64,000 nucleotides of DNA, from assembly GCA_017501345.1 (NCBI GenBank), contig JAFVXC010000027.1, positions 1 through 64,000 on the forward strand, in the 5' to 3' direction. Numbering within the stretch: position 1 is the first letter of the stretch; each line of letters starts with the position of its first letter. The notes beneath the pieces are model-generated. The model saw only the letters and a program-made list of their open reading frames with translations, ran no database searches and was not told where the DNA came from. This document shows, piece by piece, positions 51,191 to 60,396 of this stretch. Both the position numbers and the translations under genes were made by a program. The stretch comes from Clostridia bacterium. Its GTDB lineage: Bacteria > Bacillota_A > Clostridia > Oscillospirales > CAG-272.

Positions 51191-51676
51191 ATGGACTTCA
51201 TCAAAATAAATCTGCGTAGGATGCGTCGAAGAAACCGCATTCCGAGCAGACTCCTTGCGGCAGTCTCCTCGTCGCTTCTCGTGCTCGTCCTTACGATGTC
51301 GCTTCTCGTGCTTCCCGCGTCCGCGAAGAACGGAATGCGGATGCCGCGTACCGACAGCGGTATCGTGACCGACGGTGACGGCATCATCAGCAGTGACGAC
51401 GGCACGGGTATGCTTCCCGACGTCGGGGATATGGTTACCGACAAGGTCGAGAGCATCCTTCCCGACAATACGACGGCACCCGGAACGTCGGGCGGTGACG
51501 CCTCTTCCTCGACGAATACGACGACCCCCGGTACGACGAACAACGGAACGGGTGATACGGCAGGCGACGACGCGGGGAGCAATATGATCGCGTGGATCAT
51601 CGGGCTGACCGTTCTCGCGGGCGTCGTGGTTGCGATCGTTCTCGTTATCCGCTGGGCGTCGAGAAAAGAGAGCTGA
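51191..51676 (+). CDS. Secreted or surface protein with Thr/Gly-rich linker
   Basis: 161 residues. Signal peptide (about 1-44, ending PASAKN), a linker with many Asp, Gly, Thr and Pro (about 50-125), a membrane helix (about 130-153) and RWASRKES at the end. It looks like a membrane-anchored short surface protein with its mid-part exposed. No family is recognised. ATG follows GAAAGGA. A GC-rich hairpin (CGGCGG/CCGCCG, near 51143-51161) precedes it. Confidence 0.7.
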   Translation: MDFIKINLRRMRRRNRIPSRLLAAVSSSLLVLVLTMSLLVLPASAKNGMRMPRTDSGIVTDGDGIISSDDGTGMLPDVGDMVTDKVESILPDNTTAPGTSGGDASSSTNTTTPGTTNNGTGDTAGDDAGSNMIAWIIGLTVLAGVVVAIVLVIRWASRKES

Positions 51677-51684
51677 GACGGCAA

Positions 51685-51731
51685 AAAAAACGGATGTAGC
51701 CCCCGAGAGAGGGAGCATATCCGTTTTTTTT
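51685..51731 (+). terminator. Bidirectional terminator between the surface gene and pheT
   Basis: Stem AAAAAACGGAT / ATCCGTTTTTT with an inner GC arm; T run on both strands. Confidence 0.85.
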
Positions 51732-51743
51732 GTTATATTTGCC

Positions 51744-54164
51744 TCAGGCGCGCAGGGTAATGCCGAGCTGATGCTCTACTGCGCCGAGGATCTTACGCGA
51801 GACCTTGTCTGCCTCCTCGACCGTCAGCGTGCGGTCGGGGGCGCGCAGGATCACGCGCATCGAGACCGATTTCATATTCGCGCCGAGCTTTTCGCCGCGG
51901 TAGATGTCGAAGAGCTTTACCGATTCGACGAGTGCGCCGCCCGCGCGGGTCATCGTGGCAGTGATCGTGCCGACCTCGATCTCTTCAGAGCAAACGAAGG
52001 AGAAGTCGCGGCTGACCGACGGGAACTTCGGCAGAGGCGTGAAGTGCTTATCGGGGCCGTGAAGCGCGAAGATCGCACCCATCGAAAGCTCTGCGAGGTA
52101 AAGCGGAATATTTACGCCGTAATTCTTGGCGGTCAGCGGATGTGCCTGACCGAATACGCCGAGGACGTTACCGTTCTTGTCGAGCACCTCGGCACAGCGA
52201 CCGGGGTGGAAGGTCGGATTCTCCATATTCGCGCGGAAGGTGTAGCCCTTAACGCCTGCGAGCTTCAGCACTGCCTCGCAAAGTCCCTTCATCGAGTAGA
52301 AATCGCTGTCGCCGTACGCGCCGAGCGTGAGCATCGGCTTTTCGTCGGGCAGGGTGCTCGGGGTTGTCGGATGGTAGACCGTTGCAAGCTCGAAGAAGCG
52401 TGCGTTTTCGTTTGAGAAGTTGTAGTTTCTCGTCAGCACCTCAAGCATCGAGGGAAGTGCGGTCGTGCGCATTACGCTCGTGTCTTCACCGAGCGGGTTC
52501 GAGATCACGACCGAATTCCGCATCGCGCTGTCCGCAGGCATACGGATCTTGTCGTAGTATTTCGGGCTGATGAAGGAGTAGGTCTGGATCTCGGAAAGAC
52601 CCGCGCCGCACAGCATACGGACCGTGTCAAGCACGAACTGCTGCTCCTTCGTTCTGCCGCCCTGGCAGGTCTCTGCGTTGATGCAGGTCGATGCGATCTC
52701 GTTGTAGCCGTAGATGCGGAGGACCTCCTCGGCGATATCGTTCATACAGCCGAGATCGGCGCGGAACGTGGGGATCTCGAGGGAGATACAGCCACAGGGC
52801 TTTTTCGTTACGGTGCAGCCTAGCTTTTCCATCACCGAGACCATAAATTCTTCGGTCATAGACGTGCCGAGGAAGCGGTTGATGCGGTCAACATCAAGGG
52901 GCAGAACGGTCTTTTCCTTCTTCACGGGGTAAACGTCGATGATACCGTCGACGACGTCACCTGCGCCGAGAAGCTCGACGAGCTCACAAGCGCGCTCGAG
53001 TGCGGGGAGGCAATTTTCGGCATCGAGGCCCTTCTCGAAGCGAGCCGAGGACTCGGTACGCATACCGTTCTTCTTCGCGGTGACGCGGACGGACGAGCCG
53101 AGGAACATTGCGCTTTCAAATACGACGGTCGCGGTCGATTCGGTGATCTCACTGTTTTCACCGCCCATAACGCCTGCGAGTGCGACCGCCTTGTCGCGGT
53201 CGGAAATGACCATCATCGAGCTGTCGAGGGTGTGATCCTGACTGTCGAGCGAGCGGAAGATCTCATTGTCTCTTGCACGGCGAACGACGATCTCCGAGCC
53301 CGAGAGGCACTTGTAGTCGAACGCGTGCATCGGCTGACCGTATTCGAGCATCACGTAGTTCGTGATGTCAACGATGTTGTTGATCGGACGGACGCCCGAT
53401 GCTCTGAGACGGCGACGCATCCAGAGGGGTGAGGGGCCGATCTTCACATTTTTGACGACGCGTGCGGAGTAGCGCGAGCAGAGGTCGGGGCAGTCAATCT
53501 TCACCGAGAGGTGATTTTCGATCCTGTCGCCGTCCTGCGCGCCCTTGACGACGGGGGCCTTCAGCGTCCAAGGACGGTCGAAGGAAACGGCGGTCTCACG
53601 TGCGAGGCCGATGACCGACATACAGTCGGGACGGTTCGAGGTGATCTCAAATTCGACCGACACGTCAGAGAGTGCGAGCACGTCGACGATGCTTTTGCCG
53701 ATCGAGCTGTCGTCGACGCCGTCAGACTCGTCGAGGATCAGGATGCCGTCGGCGTACTTCCCGGGGCAGTCGTGCTCGGTGAGCGAAAGCTCCGAGAAGG
53801 AGCAGAGCATACCGTTCGACTCAACGCCGCGGAGCTTGCCTGCCTTGATCACGACGCCGCCGGGGAGAGAGGCGGGAGCGAGTGCCGCAGGGACATACGC
53901 GCCCTCAAATACGTTCTGCGCGCCCGTGACGATCTGCACGAGGTCGCTCTTGCCGACGTCGATCATACAGATCTGCAGATGGTCGCTGTTTTCGTGGGGG
54001 GTGATCCTTACGATCTTACCGACCACGACGTCATCGATATCCTGTCCGAGTGCCTCGTAGCCCTCGACCTTCGAGCCCGTATCGGTCATACGGTCGCAGT
54101 ATTCGCGCGACGTGATGCCCTCGGTCGAAACGAAATCGGACAGCCAATTCATAGAAAGATTCAT
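51744..54164 (-). CDS. pheT: Phenylalanyl-tRNA synthetase beta subunit
   Basis: 806 residues, normal length. N-terminal tRNA-binding EMAP domain (about 40-150, VVGKIVRITPHENSDHL), B3/4 domain with editing site (about 210-390), B5 domain, the catalytic-like core with ENARFFELATVY, and the C-terminal anticodon-binding FDX domain (about 710-806, FPSVSRDFSFV). It charges tRNA-Phe with the alpha subunit. The ATG is 23 bp after pheS stop, controlled by the T-box upstream. Confidence 0.97.
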   Translation of the reverse strand: MNLSMNWLSDFVSTEGITSREYCDRMTDTGSKVEGYEALGQDIDDVVVGKIVRITPHENSDHLQICMIDVGKSDLVQIVTGAQNVFEGAYVPAALAPASLPGGVVIKAGKLRGVESNGMLCSFSELSLTEHDCPGKYADGILILDESDGVDDSSIGKSIVDVLALSDVSVEFEITSNRPDCMSVIGLARETAVSFDRPWTLKAPVVKGAQDGDRIENHLSVKIDCPDLCSRYSARVVKNVKIGPSPLWMRRRLRASGVRPINNIVDITNYVMLEYGQPMHAFDYKCLSGSEIVVRRARDNEIFRSLDSQDHTLDSSMMVISDRDKAVALAGVMGGENSEITESTATVVFESAMFLGSSVRVTAKKNGMRTESSARFEKGLDAENCLPALERACELVELLGAGDVVDGIIDVYPVKKEKTVLPLDVDRINRFLGTSMTEEFMVSVMEKLGCTVTKKPCGCISLEIPTFRADLGCMNDIAEEVLRIYGYNEIASTCINAETCQGGRTKEQQFVLDTVRMLCGAGLSEIQTYSFISPKYYDKIRMPADSAMRNSVVISNPLGEDTSVMRTTALPSMLEVLTRNYNFSNENARFFELATVYHPTTPSTLPDEKPMLTLGAYGDSDFYSMKGLCEAVLKLAGVKGYTFRANMENPTFHPGRCAEVLDKNGNVLGVFGQAHPLTAKNYGVNIPLYLAELSMGAIFALHGPDKHFTPLPKFPSVSRDFSFVCSEEIEVGTITATMTRAGGALVESVKLFDIYRGEKLGANMKSVSMRVILRAPDRTLTVEEADKVSRKILGAVEHQLGITLRA

Positions 54165-54187
54165 TGTAATCTACACTCCTTTCCTGA

Positions 54188-55201
54188 TCAGAACTGCGAG
54201 AGGAAGCGCTCGTCGTTCTCGTAGAAGAGGCGGATGTCGTCGATGCCGTAGCGGGTCATCGCGACGCGCTCAATGCCCATACCGAATGCGAAGCCGCTGT
54301 ATTCGTTCGGGTCGATGCCGCAGTTTTCAAGGACGAAGGGGTGAACCATTCCCGCACCGAGAATTTCGATCCAGCCCTCGTTCTTGCAGACGCGGCAGCC
54401 CTTGCCGCCACAAACGAAGCAGGAGACGTCGACCTCGGCAGACGGCTCGGTGAACGGGAAGTGGTGCGGACGGAAGCGGATGCGCGTTTCTTCGCCGAAC
54501 ATCTGCTTTGCGAACGCCTCAAGCACGCCCTTCAGGTCAGCCATCGTGATGCCCTTGTCGACGACAAGTCCCTCGAACTGATGGAAGAGCGGGGAATGGG
54601 TCGCGTCAAGCGCGTCGGAGCGGTAAACGCGTCCGGGGGAGACGATGCGGAGGGGGGGCTTCTTATTTTCCATCACGCGGACCTGAACGGGCGAGGTCTG
54701 CGAGCGAAGCAGGATGTTATCGGTGATGTAGAAGGTGTCCTGCGTGTCGCGTGCGGGGTGGTTTTCGGGGATGTTGAGTGCCTGGAAGTTGTAGTAGTCG
54801 AGCTCGACCTCGGGGCCGTCTACGATCGAGAAGCCGAGACCGATGAAGATATCCTCCATCTCACGCTGAACGGCGGAGAGGGGGTGCTGATGGCCGATGC
54901 GGGGAAGCGTACCGTCGATCGTGACGTCGAGCTTTTCCTTTTCAAGCGCTTCGTTCATTGCTTTTTCCGCGAGCTCGGCGGAGCGTGCAGAGATTGCCGT
55001 TTCGATCGCGACGCGAACCTCGTTTGCGAGCTGACCGATCACGGGGCGCTCCTCGGGCGTAAGCTTGCCCATACCGCGGAGAACCGCGGTAAGCTCGCCC
55101 TTTTTGCCGAGATAACGGACTTTGAGTTCATCCACGGCGGCGTTCTCCGCAGAAATTGCGGCAAGCGCCTCCTCGCGGATGCGAAGTAAGGTTTCTTTCA
55201 T
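54188..55201 (-). CDS. pheS: Phenylalanyl-tRNA synthetase alpha subunit
   Basis: 337 residues. Coiled coil N-terminus (about 1-85), class II catalytic domain with motif 2 ([21 protein letters not shown]) and motif 3 ([13 protein letters not shown]), and the Phe-recognition sequence [12 protein letters not shown]. Typical of bacterial alpha subunit. First gene of the T-box-controlled unit. Confidence 0.97.
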   Translation of the reverse strand: MKETLLRIREEALAAISAENAAVDELKVRYLGKKGELTAVLRGMGKLTPEERPVIGQLANEVRVAIETAISARSAELAEKAMNEALEKEKLDVTIDGTLPRIGHQHPLSAVQREMEDIFIGLGFSIVDGPEVELDYYNFQALNIPENHPARDTQDTFYITDNILLRSQTSPVQVRVMENKKPPLRIVSPGRVYRSDALDATHSPLFHQFEGLVVDKGITMADLKGVLEAFAKQMFGEETRIRFRPHHFPFTEPSAEVDVSCFVCGGKGCRVCKNEGWIEILGAGMVHPFVLENCGIDPNEYSGFAFGMGIERVAMTRYGIDDIRLFYENDERFLSQF

Positions 55202-55359
55202 TTTTCGGATCTATCCTTTCATTTTTTGTTACTGTTTTTCTTGCGGGGGAAGAACCCTTTTTGAAAAAAGAGCTTCTTCCCCCGTCCCCCCCCATCTCCC
55301 AAAAACTTTTGGAAAAGGGGATAAAGAGGTGCGATCGGTGCCCCTCTGTGAGAGGGCAT

Positions 55360-55682
55360 AAAAAAAGCCGCCCCGATCCTCTGTACAGATCAGGACGACG
55401 CGCAAGAAATTGCACACCGCGGTACCACCCGAATTTTGACACATAGCCAACACTTGTGCGACCTGTAACGGGGTCTATGCCGGGGGATGCTACGGGATCC
55501 GCGAAGGAGACGCCGTCTCGCTTGTGGATCTTTCACACCGCCTGCTCCGAAGGGAAATGCCGCCCCGAGGGGCACCCGAGGAATGGGACAATCCAACGTA
55601 CCGCACCGCTCACAGCCAAGGCGGCGCTCTCTGAAGACACGCAAAACGGAAAGGGCTGACTTCATCATCGCATTTATAGGGT
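55360..55682 (-). promoter_or_regulatory. T-box riboswitch upstream of pheS
   Basis: The T-box core GGGTGGTACCGCG is at 55418-55430 (minus strand). Upstream is stem I with AGAGAGCGCC and a candidate specifier TTC (Phe) at 55581-55583. Downstream the terminator stem GTCGTCCTGATC / GATCGGGGCGGC (55367-55378 with 55388-55399) ends in TTTTTTT (55360-55366). It lets transcription continue when uncharged tRNA-Phe binds. The codon assignment within stem I is my reading and tentative. Confidence 0.9.
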
Positions 55683-55703
55683 AAAGGTTTTATAACAACC
55701 TAT

Positions 55704-55731
55704 ATTATAACATATTTTTCGGAAATTGCAA
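55704..55731 (-). promoter_or_regulatory. Promoter of the T-box-pheST unit
   Basis: On the minus strand TTGCAA (55726-55731) and TATAAT (55704-55709), 16-bp spacer. Confidence 0.75.
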
Positions 55732-55781
55732 GGGGTTTTCCCGAAAAAATCATTTTTTCATCGGCACTTTTTCGATACGTC

Positions 55782-55810
55782 TTGACTTTATGCGGGGATT
55801 GTGGTAAAAT
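55782..55810 (+). promoter_or_regulatory. Promoter of the SH3 protein gene
   Basis: TTGACT (55782-55787) and TAAAAT (55805-55810), 17-bp spacer, 39 bp before the start. Confidence 0.72.
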
Positions 55811-55849
55811 TAGAGATACTGTCAGCTTACGTATCCTTGGGAGATTATT

Positions 55850-56515
55850 ATGTCAAAAGCCGAAAATTTTCTGTCGATCCTGATCATACTTACCGTTCTG
55901 ATCATTTTCTTTACGAAGCTACCCGAAAGAGAGGAGAAGCCGCAGTCGGGATGGACCGAGATGTCTGCAGCTCCCGTAGAGACTCTGACCAAATATCCCG
56001 GAAACGAGGATATCAATAACCCCCCCGAGCTTACCGATATTCCGTTCATTGACGTTGATGCGACGGGAATGAAATTTACGCAGGTGGATGAGATCGTGTA
56101 CGTTAACGTGAAGCTGGTAAACGTCAGATTGGAGCCCTCGATGACCACGGATTCCGTGGTTTACGTCGCATACAAAGGGGAATCCTTCCGAAGGATTTGG
56201 TATAATCCCGAATGGAGCGTTATTCTGTATGACGGACAGCCGCTATACGTTTCCTCTGATTATCTTTCGACCGAGGATCCGAACGTTGTGAGGATGAACT
56301 TCATTGAGCTCAACCAAACGCTTACGGTAATGACCAACGTAGTGAACATTCGCGATCTGCCGTCCTATGATGCTCAGATCATAGGAGGAGCTACCATGAG
56401 ACAGCGGCTCAAAGCGACCGGCATCAGCGAGGACGGCGAGTGGTACAGGATCGACTACGTCACCTCTGACGGAACGGTATGGGAGGCATACGTAGACGCA
56501 AGCTGTGTCAAATGA
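55850..56515 (+). CDS. Membrane-anchored protein with SH3-type domains
   Basis: 221 residues. An uncleaved signal anchor (about 8-23) and a Pro/Glu-rich linker lead to two bacterial SH3 domains: one at about 80-145 (VNVKLVNVRLEPSMTTDSVV) and one at about 155-221 (VVNIRDLPSYDAQIIGGATM). Such domains bind cell-wall peptide or glycan. No enzyme domain is present. Expressed from its own promoter and followed by a strong terminator. Confidence 0.85.
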   Translation: MSKAENFLSILIILTVLIIFFTKLPEREEKPQSGWTEMSAAPVETLTKYPGNEDINNPPELTDIPFIDVDATGMKFTQVDEIVYVNVKLVNVRLEPSMTTDSVVYVAYKGESFRRIWYNPEWSVILYDGQPLYVSSDYLSTEDPNVVRMNFIELNQTLTVMTNVVNIRDLPSYDAQIIGGATMRQRLKATGISEDGEWYRIDYVTSDGTVWEAYVDASCVK

Positions 56516-56548
56516 TGAAGTCTTTTGCAGGAATGCTCTGCTTCATAG

Positions 56549-56579
56549 AAAAAATCCCCTCATCCGAGGGGATTTTTTT
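56549..56579 (+). terminator. Bidirectional terminator after the SH3 gene
   Basis: Perfect 11-bp stem AAAATCCCCTC / GAGGGGATTTT, 4-nt loop, T and A runs. Confidence 0.93.
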
Positions 56580-56584
56580 GTGCC

Positions 56585-57463
56585 TTACTCGATCGCCAGA
56601 AGATTCCGTCCAAGCTCGACGGTGTACCTCAGCCACGCCTCGCGGCCCTCTGCGGGGATCCACTGCGAGCCCGATTCGTACGCGAAGTCGCCCTCGTAGC
56701 CGATCTCCTTCAGCGCGCGGACGGTGTCCGTCCAGTCGACCGTGCCGAAATAGGGCATCAGATGCTCATCCTTCTCGGCGTGGTTGTCGTTGATGTGCGT
56801 CGCCTTCAGACGCGAGCCGATCTCTCGGATCGCAGGACCGCACTTGATGCCTGTCAGGTTCGCGTGTCCCGTGTCAAGGCAAATGCCGACTGCGGGATCG
56901 TTGATCGTATCGACGAGCTCGATCAGCTCATAAATATCGCCGCCGCAGTAGCGTCTGCGCGAACCGCGGAAGTCGACCATATTCTCGACCGCGATGCCGA
57001 TGCCGACCTTCTTCGCCTCCTCGATCAGCGGTGCGAGGTACTCGAGATTCGCGTCGAGCGCCTTCTTACGGCTGTAAAGCGGATCGTGGGGAAGGTTCTT
57101 CGGATGCACGACCATCCACTCGCCGCCGAGCATTTTTGTCGCGCGGATCGCGCGGAGGTTCGTCAGGAGCTTATGCTCGTGGAGGGGGTAGGCGGGATCG
57201 TCCCAATCCATTCCGCCGAGGGTGTTTCCGTGCGTCTGGTAGACGGGGAGGTCAAATTTTTTTGACGCCTCGGCAATCTCGTTTACGAACTCCTCCCAGT
57301 TATCGAGTGCCATCGGCTTGCCCACGCCGCAGTATGACCAAAGGCAGACGTCGACGCGGTCGTAACCCGCCTTCTTCATCGCCTCGATGCTCTCGGGGAG
57401 CGTGAACTGCCTTTTCGATCCGTGGATCGTGCGCATAATGTTGCTGGTACAGGAAAGCTTCAT
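56585..57463 (-). CDS. Sugar phosphate isomerase/epimerase-like TIM barrel
   Basis: 292 residues of the xylose-isomerase-like TIM barrel (AP endonuclease 2 superfamily). The metal ligands appear in order: Glu in IGIAVENMVDF, Asp/His in GICLDTGHANL, His in ATHINDNHAEKDEHL, and Glu in FAYESGSQW near the end. Substrate cannot be deduced; members isomerise sugars or inositols. The downstream terminator is shared. No sugar transporter or regulator is close. Confidence 0.88.
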   Translation of the reverse strand: MKLSCTSNIMRTIHGSKRQFTLPESIEAMKKAGYDRVDVCLWSYCGVGKPMALDNWEEFVNEIAEASKKFDLPVYQTHGNTLGGMDWDDPAYPLHEHKLLTNLRAIRATKMLGGEWMVVHPKNLPHDPLYSRKKALDANLEYLAPLIEEAKKVGIGIAVENMVDFRGSRRRYCGGDIYELIELVDTINDPAVGICLDTGHANLTGIKCGPAIREIGSRLKATHINDNHAEKDEHLMPYFGTVDWTDTVRALKEIGYEGDFAYESGSQWIPAEGREAWLRYTVELGRNLLAIE

Positions 57464-57561
57464 TGTGGTATCCTTCCTTTGCTATGATTTGTTGGGTCTA
57501 TCATATCACAACGGAAGGGGTTTGTCAAGTCGATTTTTCGCTATAAAAGTGAAGAAAAGAC

Positions 57562-57590
57562 TTGATTTTGGGCTACAAAAATGGTATACT
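57562..57590 (+). promoter_or_regulatory. Promoter of the M18 aminopeptidase gene
   Basis: TTGATT (57562-57567) and TATACT (57585-57590), 17-bp spacer, about 42 bp before the start. Confidence 0.7.
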
Positions 57591-57632
57591 TACCGTGGTA
57601 CACTTCAGATTTTACGTGCGGAGGATAGATTT

Positions 57633-58964
57633 ATGAATTCCGAACAGATAAGAGCAACAGAGGATCTGCTTCGATTTATCGAAAAGAGCCCGACAGCATA
57701 TCAGTGCGTCGAGACCGTGTCAGAGATGCTTCTCTCGGCGGGCTTTACCCGTCTCTCGGAGGGAGAAGAATGGACGCTCGAGGCGGGCCGCGGATATTTT
57801 GTGACCCGCAATCTTTCTGCGGTCGTTGCGTTTCGTATGCCGAAAGCGCCGCTCCGCGCCTTCCGCATTGCCGCGAGCCATTCGGATTCTCCGACCTTCG
57901 CTCTGAAATACGAATATGAGTCCGAGCTCCAAGGGAAATATATGCGCCTGAATACCGAGCGCTACGGCGGAACGATTCTGTCGACCTGGCTTGACCGCCC
58001 CTTGTCGGTTGCGGGGCGGATCGTCGTCCGTGACGGCGAGGGCTTTTCGAGTCGCTCGGTCGTTGTTGACCGCGATCTCGTGCTCATCCCGAGCGTTGCG
58101 ATCCATCAGAACCGCACGGTCAACGAGGGATATAAGTGGAATCCCGCAGTCGATCTGATGCCGCTTTACGGCGCGGGGAACGCGAAGGGGAAGCTCCGCG
58201 AGGCCGTCGCAGGGGCGGCAGGGGTATCGCCCGGGGACATCGTTTCCTCCGATCTGCTCCTCTACTCGCGCACGCCTGCATCGATCTGGGGGGCTGACGA
58301 CGCATTCTTTTCGGCACCGCGCATCGATAACCTGATGTGCGCGTACGGTACGCTGCGCGGCTTTCTTGACGCCGCGCCGAATGCAGACGACGCGATGGCT
58401 TCGGTCTACGCGGTGTTCGACAACGAGGAGACGGGAAGTGCCACGAAGCAGGGCGGCGGCTCGATGCTTCTCAGGGATACACTCTCCCGCATTGCCGACG
58501 CGTCGGGGAGCGAGCTTTCCGTGATGCTCGCATCCTCCTTTATGGTCTCTGCCGATAACGGTCACGCGCGGCATCCGAATCACCCCGAGCTTTCGGACGC
58601 GCAGAACGCGCCGTATATGAACGAGGGAGTTGTGATCAAGGTGAACGCCTCCCAGAAATACGCGACCGACGCGCTGTCTGCGGCGATCTTCGGGGAGATC
58701 TGTGCCCGCGCGGGCGTTCCCACGCAACGCTTTGCGAACCGCAGTGATATGCTCGGCGGCTCGACCCTCGGCAGCATTGCCGACACCTTCACGCCGATGC
58801 TGACGGTCGATATTGGTATGGCACAGCTTGCGATGCATTCCTCTTACGAAACCGCAGGTACTGCTGATACGGCACACCTCATTCGCGCAATGCGCACCTT
58901 CTTTGAAACCGAGCTTTTCGTGTCGAAAGACGGCGCTTGCCGCCTTTCTCCCGTAGAAAAGTAG
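57633..58964 (+). CDS. M18 family aspartyl aminopeptidase
   Basis: 443 residues of the M18 dinuclear zinc peptidases, which remove N-terminal acidic residues from peptides in the cytosol. Zinc ligands and catalytic groups: SHSDSPTF (about 89-96), DNEETGS (about 270-276) with the catalytic Glu, SADNGHARHPNH, and a late His in MAQLAMHSSYE. ATG 57633 follows CGGAGG. Confidence 0.95.
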   Translation: MNSEQIRATEDLLRFIEKSPTAYQCVETVSEMLLSAGFTRLSEGEEWTLEAGRGYFVTRNLSAVVAFRMPKAPLRAFRIAASHSDSPTFALKYEYESELQGKYMRLNTERYGGTILSTWLDRPLSVAGRIVVRDGEGFSSRSVVVDRDLVLIPSVAIHQNRTVNEGYKWNPAVDLMPLYGAGNAKGKLREAVAGAAGVSPGDIVSSDLLLYSRTPASIWGADDAFFSAPRIDNLMCAYGTLRGFLDAAPNADDAMASVYAVFDNEETGSATKQGGGSMLLRDTLSRIADASGSELSVMLASSFMVSADNGHARHPNHPELSDAQNAPYMNEGVVIKVNASQKYATDALSAAIFGEICARAGVPTQRFANRSDMLGGSTLGSIADTFTPMLTVDIGMAQLAMHSSYETAGTADTAHLIRAMRTFFETELFVSKDGACRLSPVEK

Positions 58965-58994
58965 TAAAAATTTCTTCTATGTGAAAGGTCTCTT

Positions 58995-59921
58995 ATGTTT
59001 TCCGTTGCGTTTTCCAATGTTCTCCTGACCCTGCTTTACATCGTCCCGGGCTTCCTTTTGTGTAAGGGAAAAAGGGCGGTCGCGGATCATCTTCCGACCC
59101 TCTCCGCCGTGCTCGTTTATCTGTGTAGTCCGTGTATGGTCGTCTCGTCCTTTCTGAAGCTCGACTACTCCTTGTCGGGGCTGATCGATATGGCGGGCTT
59201 TTTCCTCGTGACCCTCGTCCTGCAGGCGCTGTTTATGCTCGTTCTTTTCTTCATTTTTTCGAAGAAATACGATGACGCCGCCTACCGCATCGTGACGGTC
59301 GGCTCGGTGCTCGGAAACGTCGGCTTTTTCGGTCTGCCCGTCATCAAGGCATTGTTTCCCCTGAACCCCGAGGTGATGTGCTACTCTGCGATGTACGGGA
59401 TCTCGATGAACGTTCTTGCCTTCACGGTCGGCGTTTTCTGCCTCACGCGGAAAAAGGAATATATGACACCGAAGGCGGCGATCCTCAACCCGACCACTTT
59501 TGGATTTGTTGTGGCGCTCGTTTGCTTCATCTTCGGGCTCGGCTCGGTGCTTCCGCCGATGCTGATCGGCAGCATCGATCTGCTCGGTGCGATGACGACC
59601 CCGCTCTGTATGCTGATCCTCGGCATCCGCCTCGCGGTGGTGTCCTTCGGGAAGCTCTTCACGCGTCCGACGGTCTATCTCACGACCTTCGGAAAGCTCG
59701 TCGCGTTTCCGCTGTTCTGCTACGCCGCGGTATATTTTCTCCCGTGGTTTTCGGATGTATTCAAGGCGAGCGTGATGGTGCTGTCGGCAACGCCGTGCGC
59801 CTCGATGATCCTGAACCTCGCCGAGATGCACCGAAGCGAGACCGAGCTTTCGGCGAATTCGGTGCTCGTCAGCACGCTCCTATGCTTCATTACGATCCCG
59901 CTTCTGGTGCTGATTTTGTAA
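58995..59921 (+). CDS. AEC family transporter (auxin efflux carrier-like)
   Basis: 308 residues with about ten helices in two inverted halves, the fold of AEC/malate permeases. Recognisable are VYLCSPCMVVSSF, GSVLGNVGFFGLPV (first crossover helix, GNxGxxGxP) and SATPCASMILNLAEM (second). It moves organic anions; the ligand is unknown. AAAGGT precedes the ATG, 30 bp after the peptidase gene, so it is probably co-transcribed. Confidence 0.92.
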   Translation: MFSVAFSNVLLTLLYIVPGFLLCKGKRAVADHLPTLSAVLVYLCSPCMVVSSFLKLDYSLSGLIDMAGFFLVTLVLQALFMLVLFFIFSKKYDDAAYRIVTVGSVLGNVGFFGLPVIKALFPLNPEVMCYSAMYGISMNVLAFTVGVFCLTRKKEYMTPKAAILNPTTFGFVVALVCFIFGLGSVLPPMLIGSIDLLGAMTTPLCMLILGIRLAVVSFGKLFTRPTVYLTTFGKLVAFPLFCYAAVYFLPWFSDVFKASVMVLSATPCASMILNLAEMHRSETELSANSVLVSTLLCFITIPLLVLIL

Positions 59922-59958
59922 GGTTCCGGTTTTGCTGCATAATGGATCGGGAGATAAA

Positions 59959-60108
59959 ATAGAAAGGGAATTGCCAAGGCGGAAGCATCCGCGTCTTTAT
60001 AATTATGATTACAGCTCCACCGGCGCATATTTTGTAACGATATGCACCGAGAACAGACGGTGTGTGTTATCTCGCATCGTAGGGCGGGGGCTTGTAATAC
60101 ACGTGTGA
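59959..60108 (+). pseudogene. N-terminal remnant of a REP-associated tyrosine transposase
   Basis: The frame reads ERELPRRKHPRLYNYDYSS then TGAYFVTICTENRRCVLSRI, then VGRGLV and a stop. This is the N-terminal part of RAYT/IS200-like Y1 transposases, including the TICT strand. Where ATG should be there is ATA, and after about 49 codons the frame stops, before the HUH motif and catalytic Tyr. It is therefore dead. Confidence 0.85.
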
Positions 60109-60116
60109 GATTTTCT

Positions 60117-60156
60117 CATAAAAACACCCCGACAGATTTCTGTGTCTGTCGGGGTT
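60117..60156 (-). terminator. Terminator of the 60160 gene
   Basis: Perfect 11-bp stem ACCCCGACAGA / TCTGTCGGGGT (60126-60136 with 60145-60155) followed on the minus strand by GTTTTTATG. Confidence 0.82.
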
Positions 60157-60159
60157 GAT

Positions 60160-60363
60160 TTATACCTTTTTTAAGGCTCGGGAGAGAATAAATGCTTCGA
60201 GCGTGCTGAGGAGAACGAAAATCAATCCGTATGTGATTCTTTCTTTTTCAATTTGCTCTGCCGTAGGAAACGCTTCGAGCGATCCGGAAACAAACAAAAA
60301 GACATCTATCACGATCACGACTAAAACAAGTATTGATGCGGCGATATATAATGATTTTTTCAT
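60160..60363 (-). CDS. Small two-helix membrane protein
   Basis: 67 residues: helices at about 5-27 and 43-62, joined by a charged loop. No family is recognised. AAAGGATC lies before the ATG and a terminator follows directly after the stop, which support a real gene. Confidence 0.65.
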   Translation of the reverse strand: MKKSLYIAASILVLVVIVIDVFLFVSGSLEAFPTAEQIEKERITYGLIFVLLSTLEAFILSRALKKV

Positions 60364-60396
60364 ATGTTCCGATCCTTTTACCGTGATTGCTTGCTT

